This document shows, piece by piece, positions 16,434 through 25,001 of a stretch of 64,000 nt of DNA (positions are counted from its first letter, which is position 1; each line of letters begins with the position of its first letter). A program made the position numbers and the translations under genes. This DNA comes from Halioglobus sp. Lineage in GTDB: Bacteria > Pseudomonadota > Gammaproteobacteria > Pseudomonadales > Halieaceae. The notes under the pieces were generated by a model that saw only the letters and a list, made by a program, of their open reading frames with translations, had not been told where the DNA came from and did not search any database. The stretch spans positions 124,001 through 188,000 of the forward strand of contig PABK01000060.1 in assembly GCA_002699145.1 (NCBI GenBank). The letters run 5' to 3'.

Positions 16434-18851
16434 GTGGATAAGAAGCCAGACATAGTGTCCCTCAAGTGGGTCATCGGCCTGATGAATGCGCAGGCGGACA
16501 GTGCGGAAGCAGCGCTGGTGGAATACAGCAACGATCCGTCACGCCGCCAGGCCCTGCTTCGCTGCATGTGGTCTGTTCACCAGGTGACGTCGACGCTGCG
16601 TGCCCTGGGTATGCGCAAGGCGGAGATGTTGACCCTGGAGATGGAGCGTAGCCTTAACTACCTGTACAAGGACAAGCTGTCCGGGGACCGGCGCAAGCTC
16701 GCCATGGGGGGTCTCATGCAGGGCCTGAAGGTGATACCGGCGTACCTGGAGCATACCCAGAGCGTACGCCTGGACACCGGGCGCGGCCTGGAGCAGTACG
16801 TCAACGACCTGCGCCGCTGGGTTGGGGAAAAGCCCAGGCCCAGAGCGTTCTTCTTTCACATGGATATCCCGGCGGATGTCGGGATAACCACCGATGCCCG
16901 CCCGGCCTCGGACGACGAGATCAAGAGCCGCGCCAACGTCATGCTGGCCCTGTACCTGGAGATGGCCAAGCAGGGCTTGCGCCGCCGCAACGTCGGTGAA
17001 AGCATGAAAACGGTCGCGCGTATTGCGCGCAAGATGCAGACGCTGTTTGCCGGGTCCGAACCTGAGCGTTTCTGGTTTGTACTCATCGGTCTGTGCGAGG
17101 GTATTGCCGGCGGTTTGATCGCGCCGGACGAGTGTATCGCCCAGATTTTCAAGTCCGGCGCATTTGCCATCAAGCATGCACGGGAAAATGGCGGCAAGCT
17201 CGACGAAAACATGGACTACGACAGCTACCTTCAGCAGATGCTGTACTACGTGGCTTCCTGTCGCTCCAAGCCGGTGCACATAGCCGGAATCCGCGATGTC
17301 TTCGGCATCGATGACAACACGATCCTCGATGCAAACCACGGTCTTATTCACAGCGACGCCATCGTCATCGCGATCAATGCCGCGCTGGAGCGCCTGCAGA
17401 AGGTGGTCGATTTTCTCAACAGCAATGACCTCACCGGGCTGTCACTGCAGGACAACGAGGCCGGGGCCCTGAGCCTGGACAAGGTCGAGGAAGCGATAGA
17501 AGAGGCTGAGCACCGGCTGATTGCCGCCGGCCAGATTCCCCACGCGGATTCGCTGAAGAAGGTGCAGAAGCACTTCAAATCGGTAGTTGGCAGCCTCGAT
17601 CGCGGGGCGGCTCCCCAGGCGCACGCCGTGAGTGAAATCATCCGCGGTGTCGTCGACGTCATCCTGGACCTTGAACACAAACTCAAGCACGGCCTGGCCA
17701 GCTCGGTATCGGGCAGGGAGTACGAGCTGCGCGAGAGCGTGGTGACGGCAACGTTCAACCAGATGAGCCTGGTGGAGAACTACCTGCACCAGATCCTGCG
17801 GCGCAAGGCGCTGAAAAGCTCCCTGGACAAGAAACCTTTTGATGAGGCGAGCACACTGCGCCTGACCCTGGCCCTGCACCGCTATCTAAATAAAACGGAC
17901 ATGGGCCACGAGGAGCTGCGCAAGGCGGTGCGCGACGCCGACAATGGTGACCCGGATCTGGACCTGTTGTACCAGCTCTCCAGGGAGTTCCTGGACGAGC
18001 AGGAGTCCATGCCGGATCGCAAGGCGATCGACAAGTCACTGGAGTTGCTCCGGGACATCATCGGCGCTCTGAATTTCGCCGGCATGGAAGTGGAAGCGCG
18101 TGTCATCGAGGGCTGCGAGCGCTGGCTCACTGCCGCCTCCGATGCGGGCGCCGTGCGCGAGGACGATGCGTTCCGCTGCTTCGCCGAGGCATTTGCCCAG
18201 ATCGAGATGCACATGCAGCGGTCACTTATCGATCCGCTGGACGACACGTCCCACATGGTGGCCGTGGCGCAGCAGCGTGTCGCGGAGCTGGCAGGGCATA
18301 TCGATGGCCTGTCACCGGGGCGCAACACGGCGGCTCCGGTCGCCAGCGCCGATGCGATGCCGCCGCAGATACAGGACGCGGATATCCCGGCGGAATTTCG
18401 CGAGGTCTTTATCGAGGAGTCGGAAGAGATCATCGCCGAGCTGGTGCGTCTCACCGAGGAGTGGCTGGATGAGCCGGAGGTGAACGAGGTGCTGCGCGAT
18501 ATGCGGCGTCACTTCCACACTTTCAAGGGCAACGGGCGCGCGGTTGGCGCGAACATCCTCGGTGAGCTCGGCTGGGCGGCCCAGGACATGCTGGACCGCT
18601 CGCTCGACGGCGAATTGGTTCCCGGCTACGACGTGCAGAACCTGGTGAGCGAAGTGGTACAGGCGCTGCCCGCGCTGGTCGAGTCCTACAGCAAGGACGA
18701 GGGGCCGGACGTGAGCCGCATCCGCCAGCTGACCAACCAGTGTTTCGCCCTGGCGAACGCGGGGACGGCCAGGCAGTCCAGGGGGGCGCCGCTGCGGGAA
18801 GAAAATGCCGGTACGGACAAGTCCTCTGCCCGGGAACCGCTGTCCCACTGA
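16434..18851 (+). CDS. ChpA N-terminal half as a separate protein (Hpt domains)
   Basis: This 805-residue protein starts at GTG 16434 behind GGAGG with eight-base spacing. Residues about 8-105 look like a degenerate Hpt module of the ChpA N-terminus (CMWSVHQVTSTLRALGM). The middle is helical with further Hpt-like bundles. Residues about 645-760 form a good Hpt domain with phosphorylatable H695 in FHTFKGNGRAVGANILGELGW. No ATPase, CheW or receiver domain is present. In Pseudomonas these Hpt modules are the front part of the single giant ChpA kinase; here they end in a stop, and the kinase core follows as its own gene 34 bp later. The protein may act as a phosphate sink or relay partner for that kinase. 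Confidence 0.83.
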   Translation: MDKKPDIVSLKWVIGLMNAQADSAEAALVEYSNDPSRRQALLRCMWSVHQVTSTLRALGMRKAEMLTLEMERSLNYLYKDKLSGDRRKLAMGGLMQGLKVIPAYLEHTQSVRLDTGRGLEQYVNDLRRWVGEKPRPRAFFFHMDIPADVGITTDARPASDDEIKSRANVMLALYLEMAKQGLRRRNVGESMKTVARIARKMQTLFAGSEPERFWFVLIGLCEGIAGGLIAPDECIAQIFKSGAFAIKHARENGGKLDENMDYDSYLQQMLYYVASCRSKPVHIAGIRDVFGIDDNTILDANHGLIHSDAIVIAINAALERLQKVVDFLNSNDLTGLSLQDNEAGALSLDKVEEAIEEAEHRLIAAGQIPHADSLKKVQKHFKSVVGSLDRGAAPQAHAVSEIIRGVVDVILDLEHKLKHGLASSVSGREYELRESVVTATFNQMSLVENYLHQILRRKALKSSLDKKPFDEASTLRLTLALHRYLNKTDMGHEELRKAVRDADNGDPDLDLLYQLSREFLDEQESMPDRKAIDKSLELLRDIIGALNFAGMEVEARVIEGCERWLTAASDAGAVREDDAFRCFAEAFAQIEMHMQRSLIDPLDDTSHMVAVAQQRVAELAGHIDGLSPGRNTAAPVASADAMPPQIQDADIPAEFREVFIEESEEIIAELVRLTEEWLDEPEVNEVLRDMRRHFHTFKGNGRAVGANILGELGWAAQDMLDRSLDGELVPGYDVQNLVSEVVQALPALVESYSKDEGPDVSRIRQLTNQCFALANAGTARQSRGAPLREENAGTDKSSAREPLSH

Positions 18852-18885
18852 ATGGGCGGGCCCGACCCGTCACAACAGGAGATAA

Positions 18886-21800
18886 ATGATGCGTACGCAC
18901 AAGGAGCTCGACGTCGAACAGGTCGACGAGGCCATTGACTCCGCGGAGCCGAACGAAGAAGAAAAACTGGAATGGCTCCTGGACATGGACGTCGATGAGC
19001 CCGAGGAGTCGCTGTTCAAGATCGAGGACGACTACGTTGACGCGGGCCTGTCCGCTTTCGAGGCGGAGGTGGCTGGCAGGCCGATGTTCCGCGGCAACGA
19101 GGGTGGAGACGACCTGGCGAACTACGTTGAGGAGGAGATCGTCATTTCCTCGGACAGCGCGCGCAGCGACATATACTCCGACGAGGTCGCAGAGGAAAAA
19201 GTGGTCGAGGAAGAGTCGCACATCATGGCCATCGACTACTCGCGTCGCGAGGAGTCGGCGCGCGACGCCGACGCCGTGGTCGAGGAAGGCCTCGACATCC
19301 TCGGCCTGGCCAGTGAAGACGACATGGGCGAGTCCTTCCTCACGATCAAGCGGGTCAAGGGAGCCTCCGCGGCGGCGGATACGGTCGCCCGGCCAGTCGC
19401 GCGCGTGGTGAACGGCGCGTCACAGCCCGGCGATGCGGGCGCCGCGGACACCCCGGCGCCGGCTGACCTGGAGGATGCTCCGGTGACCAGCCAGGTGGCG
19501 GACCCACAGGACCAGCAGGTCGCCAACGAGGCGCCGCCGGCGGCGCCTGCTTTCGGGGAGACGCTGGACATGTCGCCCGAGTTGCCCGCGGCGGACCTGT
19601 CCGCGCAGGCCGGGGTCGCCGCTGCCGGCCCCCTGGAGGGTATCGCGCAGGATGCCGACGCCACTGAACTCGATACGACGGCGGTGGCGCAGGATGCTGA
19701 CGAGGGTTTTGGCCAGGAGCTGCAAGCGCTGCAAGACCTGCCAGGCCTTCAGGGATTGGATGACCTGGAAGGGTTGGAAAATCAGGAAGGATTGCAAGAC
19801 CTGGAAGGATTGGACGACCAGGTAGGATTGGACGACCTGGAGGAGCAAGCGCAGGCGGTTGCGGCGCGGGGCGACGACGACTACGCCAGCGTGCTGGACT
19901 ATGTCGCCAGCACTCCCCGGCCCGAAGACGACGACGAGTTTGATGACTTCCTGTTGCAGGGCGGCCACCTGGACAGCCAGGATGCGGACCCGGATGAACT
20001 GGAGCTGGTTGCCGCGGAAGGTGATTTCAGCCTGGATGCCTCCGCCGAGGTGGAAATCGATTACCACGAAGATTTCGCCATGATGGACGGCCTCAGTCGC
20101 GACAGCGCGGCGGAGATCGCCGCCACGATCCCCTCCATCATGCGCGAACTTGGCGAGGCGGCGACCGCCCGCCTTGCCGGTGTCGGCCTGGACGCGGCGG
20201 AGCTGGGTGTGGATGCGCGGCTGGGCGTCGACGAGGCGTCTATCAAGCAGTGTTATACCGACGGTTACGAACCTGTGTGTTCCGTGTTCCCGGGTGTGCC
20301 CGGCGCACTGCAGCACCTGGCCGCGAACGAGCGCGAAGCGGTTTATGTGCGCCTGTACAACAGCGCTAGCGGACAGAGCTGGAACGACCTGTTCAGTCCC
20401 GATTTTCACGCGCCCGCGGATATGCTCGATGAGTCCTCGACTGTCGCCAGCGCTGAAGCAATGTTCAACGATGACTCGCCCGAGTACGAGTTCTCCGTGT
20501 TGGGCGACCTCGACGGCTTCGACGACGAGGTGGTCTTGCACGAGAGCGACCCGGGCGACCTGCTGGACGAGCTGGATAGCTTTGGCGAGAGCTTGCTGTC
20601 GACAGCCGCGAACGACGATATCGCGGAACTGGATGACGCCGCGCCGCCCGCTGCCCGGGACGATGACGCTGTGCCCCCGGCCTTTGCCGGGGATACGGCC
20701 GCAGATATGGCCGAGGACATTTTCGGTGGCGACCTGAGTGTCGAGTTCGATGACGCGGATATGGCCCTGGAAGCCGGCCTGACACAGGATATCGACGCGG
20801 CCTTTGCCAGCCTGTCCGCCGACGCGGTAGCCGGCGCAGGTGAAATTTGTGGCGTGGACATGGACGAGTTCGGCGCCGGCGCGGATGAGCCCGCAGCCGC
20901 GGATGAGCCCGTAGCGGCGACGGCGGAGCAGCCGTTCGAACCGGGGCGGGAAGACACCCCGGCGCCGGCGGTGGAGCAGGCACAGGAGCAACCACAGGAG
21001 CTGGTACTGGAGCAGGCGCAGGAGCCTGTCGCGCAAGCTGACACCTGCGCGGACCTGTCCTGGTGTGTCCCCGCGCATATCAAGTTCAGCTACACCACTC
21101 GTACCGGGGGTGAGATCTTCACCGATTTCCTCGATGCCTTCCTGGAGGAGGGGTCCGCAGAGGTCGAGAAGCTCGAGGACCTGATCAGCGAGTGGGAGAA
21201 GGACAGCGGAGCCGAGCAGGTCGTCGCGGAGATATCCCGCACGCTGCATACCGTCAAGGGTATTGCCAAGGGGGTCGGCCTGCAGCGGTTCGGCACCCTG
21301 ATCCACAATTTCGAGACTCTGCTCGACGCGATGCCGCAGCCCGAGAGTGACGACGAGCAAACCTACTTCCGCATGGTCAACGTGTGGCTGGATGCGGTAG
21401 TGCGTGGCATCGACTTCGTCGGTGCGCAGCGCGCGGATATTGCCAGCGAACTGCCGCAAGTCGGCAAGGCCGGTGCGGCTGACCCGGTAGCGCAGGTCGC
21501 GGAGGCGGCCGAGCCGGCACTGCAGGAGGCGCCGGTTGAAGATGTGGCGGCCGAGCAGCCGGCAAGCCCGGCCGGGGAGCGCGAAAAGCGCAAGGACCAG
21601 CAGCTGGCGGACGAAGGGGCCAAGGCCCTCGCGGCCCAGCAGTCTGTGCGTATTACCTCGGAGAAGCTGGATCACCTGCTGAACCTGGCCAGCCAGTCAC
21701 AACAACTGTGTGTACGCGCCTCGCAGAGCACCTCGCGCAGCAAGCGCTCGACATCGGAGCTGCAGGGGAGGCTCTCCTCGGTGCGCACGCATATCGGCAA

Positions 21801-23448
21801 GATCGCCGACCGGGCGCTGCTCACCGTCAACGCCCGGGGCGCCAGCAAGACACCGGACCTCGACGCCCTGGAAATGGACCAGTATTCGGAACTGCAGGAG
21901 GCCGCGAGTATCCTGCGCGAGGGCGTGGAAGACCTGGCGGACCTGATCGAGTTGCTCGGCCGCCAGAATTCACAGGTCGAGGCCCTGTTGAAGCAGCAGT
22001 CCTCGGTGATCTCCAGTATTTCCTCGTCGATTCAGGCAGCGCGGGTGGTCCCCGTGTCGCGCCTGATGCCCGGCCTGCGCCGCATCGTGCGCACGGTCAG
22101 CACCGACCTGGGAAAGGTGGTCACTTTCCGTGTCCTGAACGAGGTGGGCGCCCTGGACCGCGATTACTACGCGCGTCTGCAGGTGGCCCTGGAGCACATG
22201 GTGCGCAACGCACTGGACCACGGCATCGAGGCGCCGGAAGACCGGCTGGCGGCGGGCAAGCCCAATGCCGGGCGCATCACCATCGACGTGGACAAGTCCG
22301 GTGGCGACTACGTCATCCGCCTGTCGGATGACGGCAAGGGCATCGACCCGGACGCATTGCGCGAATCCGCTTACGAGAAAGGCCTGGATGTGGATGTCGA
22401 TGCGTTGAGCGACGAGGAGGCGATCCGGCTGATTTTTCACAAGGGCTTTTCCACCGCCAGCACCCTGAGCGAGATTTCCGGGCGCGGTGTCGGCATGGAC
22501 ATCGTGCTGACCGAGATTCAGCAGATCGGCGGGGATATCCAGATCGAGTCGGTGGTGGGTGAGGGCACCACGTTTATCGTGCGCATTCCCAGCAATGTGA
22601 CCGTCAACGGCGCGTTGCTGGTGACCGCCGGCGACCACTCCTACGCGGTGCCGCTCAACGGCCTGATCGCGGTAGACCAGGTGCCGGCGGATGATTTCTT
22701 TGCCGCGGTCGCCAGCGGCGAACCACTGCGGCTGTTCGATATGGACTGCGAACCGGGTTACCTGGCGACCCTGTGCCAGGGAGTGGCCCTGCCCGAACGC
22801 AGCTTCTGGGAAAGCTTCGTACCGGTGATTATCGCCGGTTCGGAAGAGCGGCACATGGCTATCGCGCTGGACAGCGTGCAGGAGGCACTGGAACTGGTGG
22901 TGCGCTCTTTGGGCTCACAGTTTTCCGCGGTCCCCGGGGTTGCCGGCGCGGCGACGACATCCGACGGTGAAGCGATCGTGGCGCTGGACCTGAACATGCT
23001 GGTCGACAGCGTGCGCGATGACGGCGTGGCCGCCGTCGCGGTGGATCGTGACGACGACGCGCCCCTGCTGGCGCTGGTCGTGGACGATTCGCGCACCCAG
23101 CGCATGGTGGCGACCAGCCAGCTGGATACCGTGGGCGTGGAAACGGTCACGGCGGAGAACGGCCTGGTGGCGATCGATCTCCTCAACGCCACGCACCGGC
23201 TGCCGGACGTGGTGCTGCTCGACGTCGAGATGCCGGTCAAGGACGGTATCCAGACGCTGCGCGAGATCCGCAAATCGCGGCGCTACGGCCACCTGCCGGT
23301 GATCATGGTGACCTCGCGCACCGGCGCGAAACACCGCGCGCTGGCGAAAGAGGCCGGCTGCAATGCCTACATGGGCAAACCCTTCAATTTCCCGGCCCTG
23401 GTCGAGCAGATCAACGTGCTCACCGGCCATGACCTGCAACTGTCCTGA
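18886..23448 (+). CDS. chpA: ChpA C-terminal half: hybrid CheA-type histidine kinase
   Basis: This 1520-residue hybrid kinase has an acidic, low-complexity N-terminus of about 720 residues with a leucine/aspartate repeat near 281-322. An Hpt domain carries H788 (TLHTVKGIAKGVGL). The CheA dimerisation helices lie at about 925-1060. The ATPase core has N1108 (EHMVRNALDHGIE), DDGKGID from 1148 and SGRGVGMDIV near 1200. A CheW-like domain (about 1235-1370) and a receiver with D1446 (VVLLDVEMP) and GKPF complete the kinase. It is the catalytic half of ChpA; with the preceding gene the total of 2325 residues is close to that of Pseudomonas ChpA, about 2470 from memory. A second ATG at 18889 is better spaced from AGGAGA. 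The TGA is nine bases before the next gene's ATG. Confidence 0.9.
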   Translation: MMRTHKELDVEQVDEAIDSAEPNEEEKLEWLLDMDVDEPEESLFKIEDDYVDAGLSAFEAEVAGRPMFRGNEGGDDLANYVEEEIVISSDSARSDIYSDEVAEEKVVEEESHIMAIDYSRREESARDADAVVEEGLDILGLASEDDMGESFLTIKRVKGASAAADTVARPVARVVNGASQPGDAGAADTPAPADLEDAPVTSQVADPQDQQVANEAPPAAPAFGETLDMSPELPAADLSAQAGVAAAGPLEGIAQDADATELDTTAVAQDADEGFGQELQALQDLPGLQGLDDLEGLENQEGLQDLEGLDDQVGLDDLEEQAQAVAARGDDDYASVLDYVASTPRPEDDDEFDDFLLQGGHLDSQDADPDELELVAAEGDFSLDASAEVEIDYHEDFAMMDGLSRDSAAEIAATIPSIMRELGEAATARLAGVGLDAAELGVDARLGVDEASIKQCYTDGYEPVCSVFPGVPGALQHLAANEREAVYVRLYNSASGQSWNDLFSPDFHAPADMLDESSTVASAEAMFNDDSPEYEFSVLGDLDGFDDEVVLHESDPGDLLDELDSFGESLLSTAANDDIAELDDAAPPAARDDDAVPPAFAGDTAADMAEDIFGGDLSVEFDDADMALEAGLTQDIDAAFASLSADAVAGAGEICGVDMDEFGAGADEPAAADEPVAATAEQPFEPGREDTPAPAVEQAQEQPQELVLEQAQEPVAQADTCADLSWCVPAHIKFSYTTRTGGEIFTDFLDAFLEEGSAEVEKLEDLISEWEKDSGAEQVVAEISRTLHTVKGIAKGVGLQRFGTLIHNFETLLDAMPQPESDDEQTYFRMVNVWLDAVVRGIDFVGAQRADIASELPQVGKAGAADPVAQVAEAAEPALQEAPVEDVAAEQPASPAGEREKRKDQQLADEGAKALAAQQSVRITSEKLDHLLNLASQSQQLCVRASQSTSRSKRSTSELQGRLSSVRTHIGKIADRALLTVNARGASKTPDLDALEMDQYSELQEAASILREGVEDLADLIELLGRQNSQVEALLKQQSSVISSISSSIQAARVVPVSRLMPGLRRIVRTVSTDLGKVVTFRVLNEVGALDRDYYARLQVALEHMVRNALDHGIEAPEDRLAAGKPNAGRITIDVDKSGGDYVIRLSDDGKGIDPDALRESAYEKGLDVDVDALSDEEAIRLIFHKGFSTASTLSEISGRGVGMDIVLTEIQQIGGDIQIESVVGEGTTFIVRIPSNVTVNGALLVTAGDHSYAVPLNGLIAVDQVPADDFFAAVASGEPLRLFDMDCEPGYLATLCQGVALPERSFWESFVPVIIAGSEERHMAIALDSVQEALELVVRSLGSQFSAVPGVAGAATTSDGEAIVALDLNMLVDSVRDDGVAAVAVDRDDDAPLLALVVDDSRTQRMVATSQLDTVGVETVTAENGLVAIDLLNATHRLPDVVLLDVEMPVKDGIQTLREIRKSRRYGHLPVIMVTSRTGAKHRALAKEAGCNAYMGKPFNFPALVEQINVLTGHDLQLS
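19728..19850 (+). repeat. Leucine/aspartate tandem repeat inside the ChpA kinase gene
   Basis: The coding sequence repeats a short unit of about 15-18 bases resembling CAAGACCTGGAAGGATTG. It encodes tandem LxxLxxL-like blocks such as LQGLDDLEGLENQ and LQDLEGLDDQVGLDDL, near residues 281-322. The codons are near-identical from copy to copy, which suggests recent expansion by slippage. It probably forms a flexible or helical acidic linker. Confidence 0.7.
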
Positions 23449-23457
23449 GGAGTGACG

Positions 23458-23904
23458 ATGAGCGAAGAGTCCACAACGTCCTGTGTGCTTATCCCGATAT
23501 CCAGCGCGGAGAACTGGGCGGTTCCCCAGAACTGCCTGGCGGAGATACTCACGGTCAACGCCGATGCCGATACGCCCCCCGAGTCCGTATCCTGGCGTGG
23601 TCGCGATATCCCGGTACTGGATTTCGGCGCAGACAGCGGCGCGCGCTGGATGCACGAGCGAATCCACACCGGCCTGGTGGCCGTGTTTCTCGGCCTGGCT
23701 GGGGAGGGTTGTGAATACTGGGGGGTTGCACTGCGCGGTGAGGGACTGGCGGTCGCCAGGCTCGATGGCGAGCAGGTGACCGACGTACCGGACAGCGTCG
23801 CCGAACACGCGTCGGCGGCGTTCAGGTTCCGCGACAGTGTGTACCAGGTGCCCGACCTGGATGGACTGCAGAAGAAACTTGCCGCCAGCGTGCAGGCCGC
23901 CTGA
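23458..23904 (+). CDS. CheW-like adaptor, ChpC type
   Basis: This 148-residue protein is a second CheW-fold adaptor in the cluster. The N-terminal strand CVLIPISSAENWAVPQNCLAEIL and the segment VSWRGRDIPVLDFG match CheW-like domains, and the C-terminus is short. In Pseudomonas the equivalent position after chpA-chpB is held by chpC, which connects further inputs to the ChpA kinase. The ATG at 23458 is preceded by GAGGAG overlapping the kinase stop codon, so the two genes are translationally close. The assignment as ChpC rests mostly on gene order, since CheW-like sequences are weakly conserved. Confidence 0.75.
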   Translation: MSEESTTSCVLIPISSAENWAVPQNCLAEILTVNADADTPPESVSWRGRDIPVLDFGADSGARWMHERIHTGLVAVFLGLAGEGCEYWGVALRGEGLAVARLDGEQVTDVPDSVAEHASAAFRFRDSVYQVPDLDGLQKKLAASVQAA

Positions 23905-23917
23905 GCGCTGCCGGGGA

Positions 23918-24319
23918 ATGAACGTGCATCTGGACGAGATCATCGGGTGGATCGACCGCGCCTTCGGCAACGAACCCGCAGTTTATGACTGCGCGGTGCC
24001 GGACGGGGTCGAGACCTTGCGCAGCCTGCTCGGAGACGAGGGCTACCAGCGCTACCAGCGCGACCAGGTCAACCGGCAGATTATCAGGGACTACCTGACC
24101 AACGCCGTTGTCCTGGGCATTATCAGTGAGGGCGGCCTGGCGGCCTTTGCCGCGCCGCTTTCCTCCGAGGAGGGGCGCTCTACGCTGGCGCTGTACATGT
24201 TGATGAGCGCGGTCGAGGACGCCGCTGCCCTGCCGCCGGTGTGCGGTGAACTCGAGGTGCTCAAGCCGCTCGAGCCGCAGCCCGGCGATCGCTCGCATAT
24301 CAAGCTCGTACCGCGTTAA
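23918..24319 (+). CDS. Uncharacterised 133-aa protein at the end of the chemosensory operon
   Basis: The gene starts 13 bases after the chpC-like gene and is followed by two strong GC-rich hairpins, so it looks like the last gene of the operon. The protein is soluble and mainly helical: MNVHLDEIIGWIDRAFGNE, then GYQRYQRDQVNRQIIRDYL, a more hydrophobic stretch VVLGIISEGGLAAFAAPL, and a proline-rich basic end. No known catalytic or binding motif is visible, and I do not recognise the family. The upstream ribosome-binding site is poor (CCGGGG directly before the ATG), so translation may be coupled. A GTG at 23924 is an alternative start. Its constant company with chemosensory genes could be tested across genomes. 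Confidence 0.7.
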   Translation: MNVHLDEIIGWIDRAFGNEPAVYDCAVPDGVETLRSLLGDEGYQRYQRDQVNRQIIRDYLTNAVVLGIISEGGLAAFAAPLSSEEGRSTLALYMLMSAVEDAAALPPVCGELEVLKPLEPQPGDRSHIKLVPR

Positions 24320-24326
24320 CCCTGCC

Positions 24327-24348
24327 CGGGGCCGCCCTGCCGGCCCCG
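24327..24348 (+). terminator. GC-rich hairpin 1 after the chemosensory operon
   Basis: CGGGGCCG at 24327-24334 pairs perfectly with CGGCCCCG at 24341-24348 around a six-base loop. It lies eight bases after the last stop codon. It has no T tract of its own and probably works with the second hairpin. Confidence 0.5.
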
Positions 24349-24355
24349 CTGTTCT

Positions 24356-24387
24356 CGCGCCGCGCCCTTTTACCTGGGCGCGGCGCG
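24356..24387 (+). terminator. GC-rich hairpin 2, probable operon terminator
   Basis: CGCGCCGCGCCC at 24356-24367 and GGGCGCGGCGCG at 24376-24387 form a perfect 12-bp stem with an eight-base loop (TTTTACCT). TTCGTTATC follows. The stem is very stable; the T tract is imperfect. Confidence 0.6.
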
Positions 24388-24512
24388 TTCGTTATCCGTC
24401 AAAAAAATGACGCGATGCCCCGCCTCACGGCGAAAAAATGCCTGCATTACAAAAATAATGGCCATAATTTTACTCAAAATTCATATTTACTAAAAATATG
24501 GCAGAAAAACCG

Positions 24513-24542
24513 TTGTTTGACCCGTCCCTCTCGCCGTATAAC
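24513..24542 (+). promoter_or_regulatory. Candidate sigma-70 promoter for the 111-aa gene
   Basis: TTGTTT at 24513-24518 is separated by 18 bases from TATAAC at 24537-24542 (five of six matches to TATAAT). It lies in an AT-rich zone about 120 bases before the ATG at 24666. Confidence 0.4.
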
Positions 24543-24665
24543 TGAACCCACGCTGCGCAAACGCATGTGGCGACACCGGGCGACCCGGTACCCCCAGGGG
24601 ACCGAAGCGGTCGGTGAACAAACAAACTACAACGAAAGAACAGGCAAATTGAGGGGTAACCAGAC

Positions 24666-25001
24666 ATGTTGACTATCACTCCCACCGCAGTGGTCGGCGA
24701 GTCGCCGGAGAAGGATACGGAAGTCTTTGCCGTCATCGACGGGCGCAAGGTATTCCTGCCCGAGGACGCCAAGTATGTTATGCAGGACCGTCGTGGCCTG
24801 TGGTACTACAGCTCGCGCAAGCCGCGTCCGAAGGAAGGGGACTGGACGCCGAACAAGACCAGCATCTCCTGTATTACCGAGCAGGGCTACGTGCGGGCGC
24901 TCAGGACCGAAACCCGCGTGGAATGGCTGCAGACCTGCCAGCGCACGATCCGCATGGTGCGCGACGCCGCCAACGACAGCCGTCGCCCGGCTGACGACTG
25001 A
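24666..25001 (+). CDS. Uncharacterised 111-aa protein
   Basis: This small soluble protein follows the chemosensory operon but has its own AT-rich promoter region and a GAGGGG ribosome-binding site. The central segment FAVIDGRKVFLPEDAKYVMQ is followed by an aromatic and basic patch (RRGLWYYSSRKPRPK), then TSISCITEQGYVRAL and a basic helix with one cysteine (EWLQTCQRTIRMVRDAAND). No signal peptide or membrane segment is seen. I do not recognise the family. The patch of Trp, Tyr and Arg residues could suit nucleic-acid or nucleotide binding, but that is speculation. A small hairpin (25003-25019) just after the stop may end the transcript. Confidence 0.65.
   Translation: MLTITPTAVVGESPEKDTEVFAVIDGRKVFLPEDAKYVMQDRRGLWYYSSRKPRPKEGDWTPNKTSISCITEQGYVRALRTETRVEWLQTCQRTIRMVRDAANDSRRPADD

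Larger units (their letters stand above)
24320..24665. other. Intergenic region after the chemosensory operon
   Basis: The 346 bp hold two strong hairpins directly after the operon (24327-24348 and 24356-24387). An unusually AT-rich stretch of about 120 bases follows (24400-24520), then a candidate promoter (24513-24542) for the next small gene. No gene is supported in this stretch. Confidence 0.6.

Noticed and set aside
18852-18885. Frameshift error as the cause of the ChpA split
   Set aside because: The second gene has its own AGGAGA ribosome-binding site and ATG pair, the stop context is clean, and the junction has no homopolymer. An error is not fully excluded without reads.
19420-21675. 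751-codon open frame antisense to the kinase gene
   Set aside because: It mirrors the codon pattern of the acidic linker and has no ribosome-binding site or recognisable domain.
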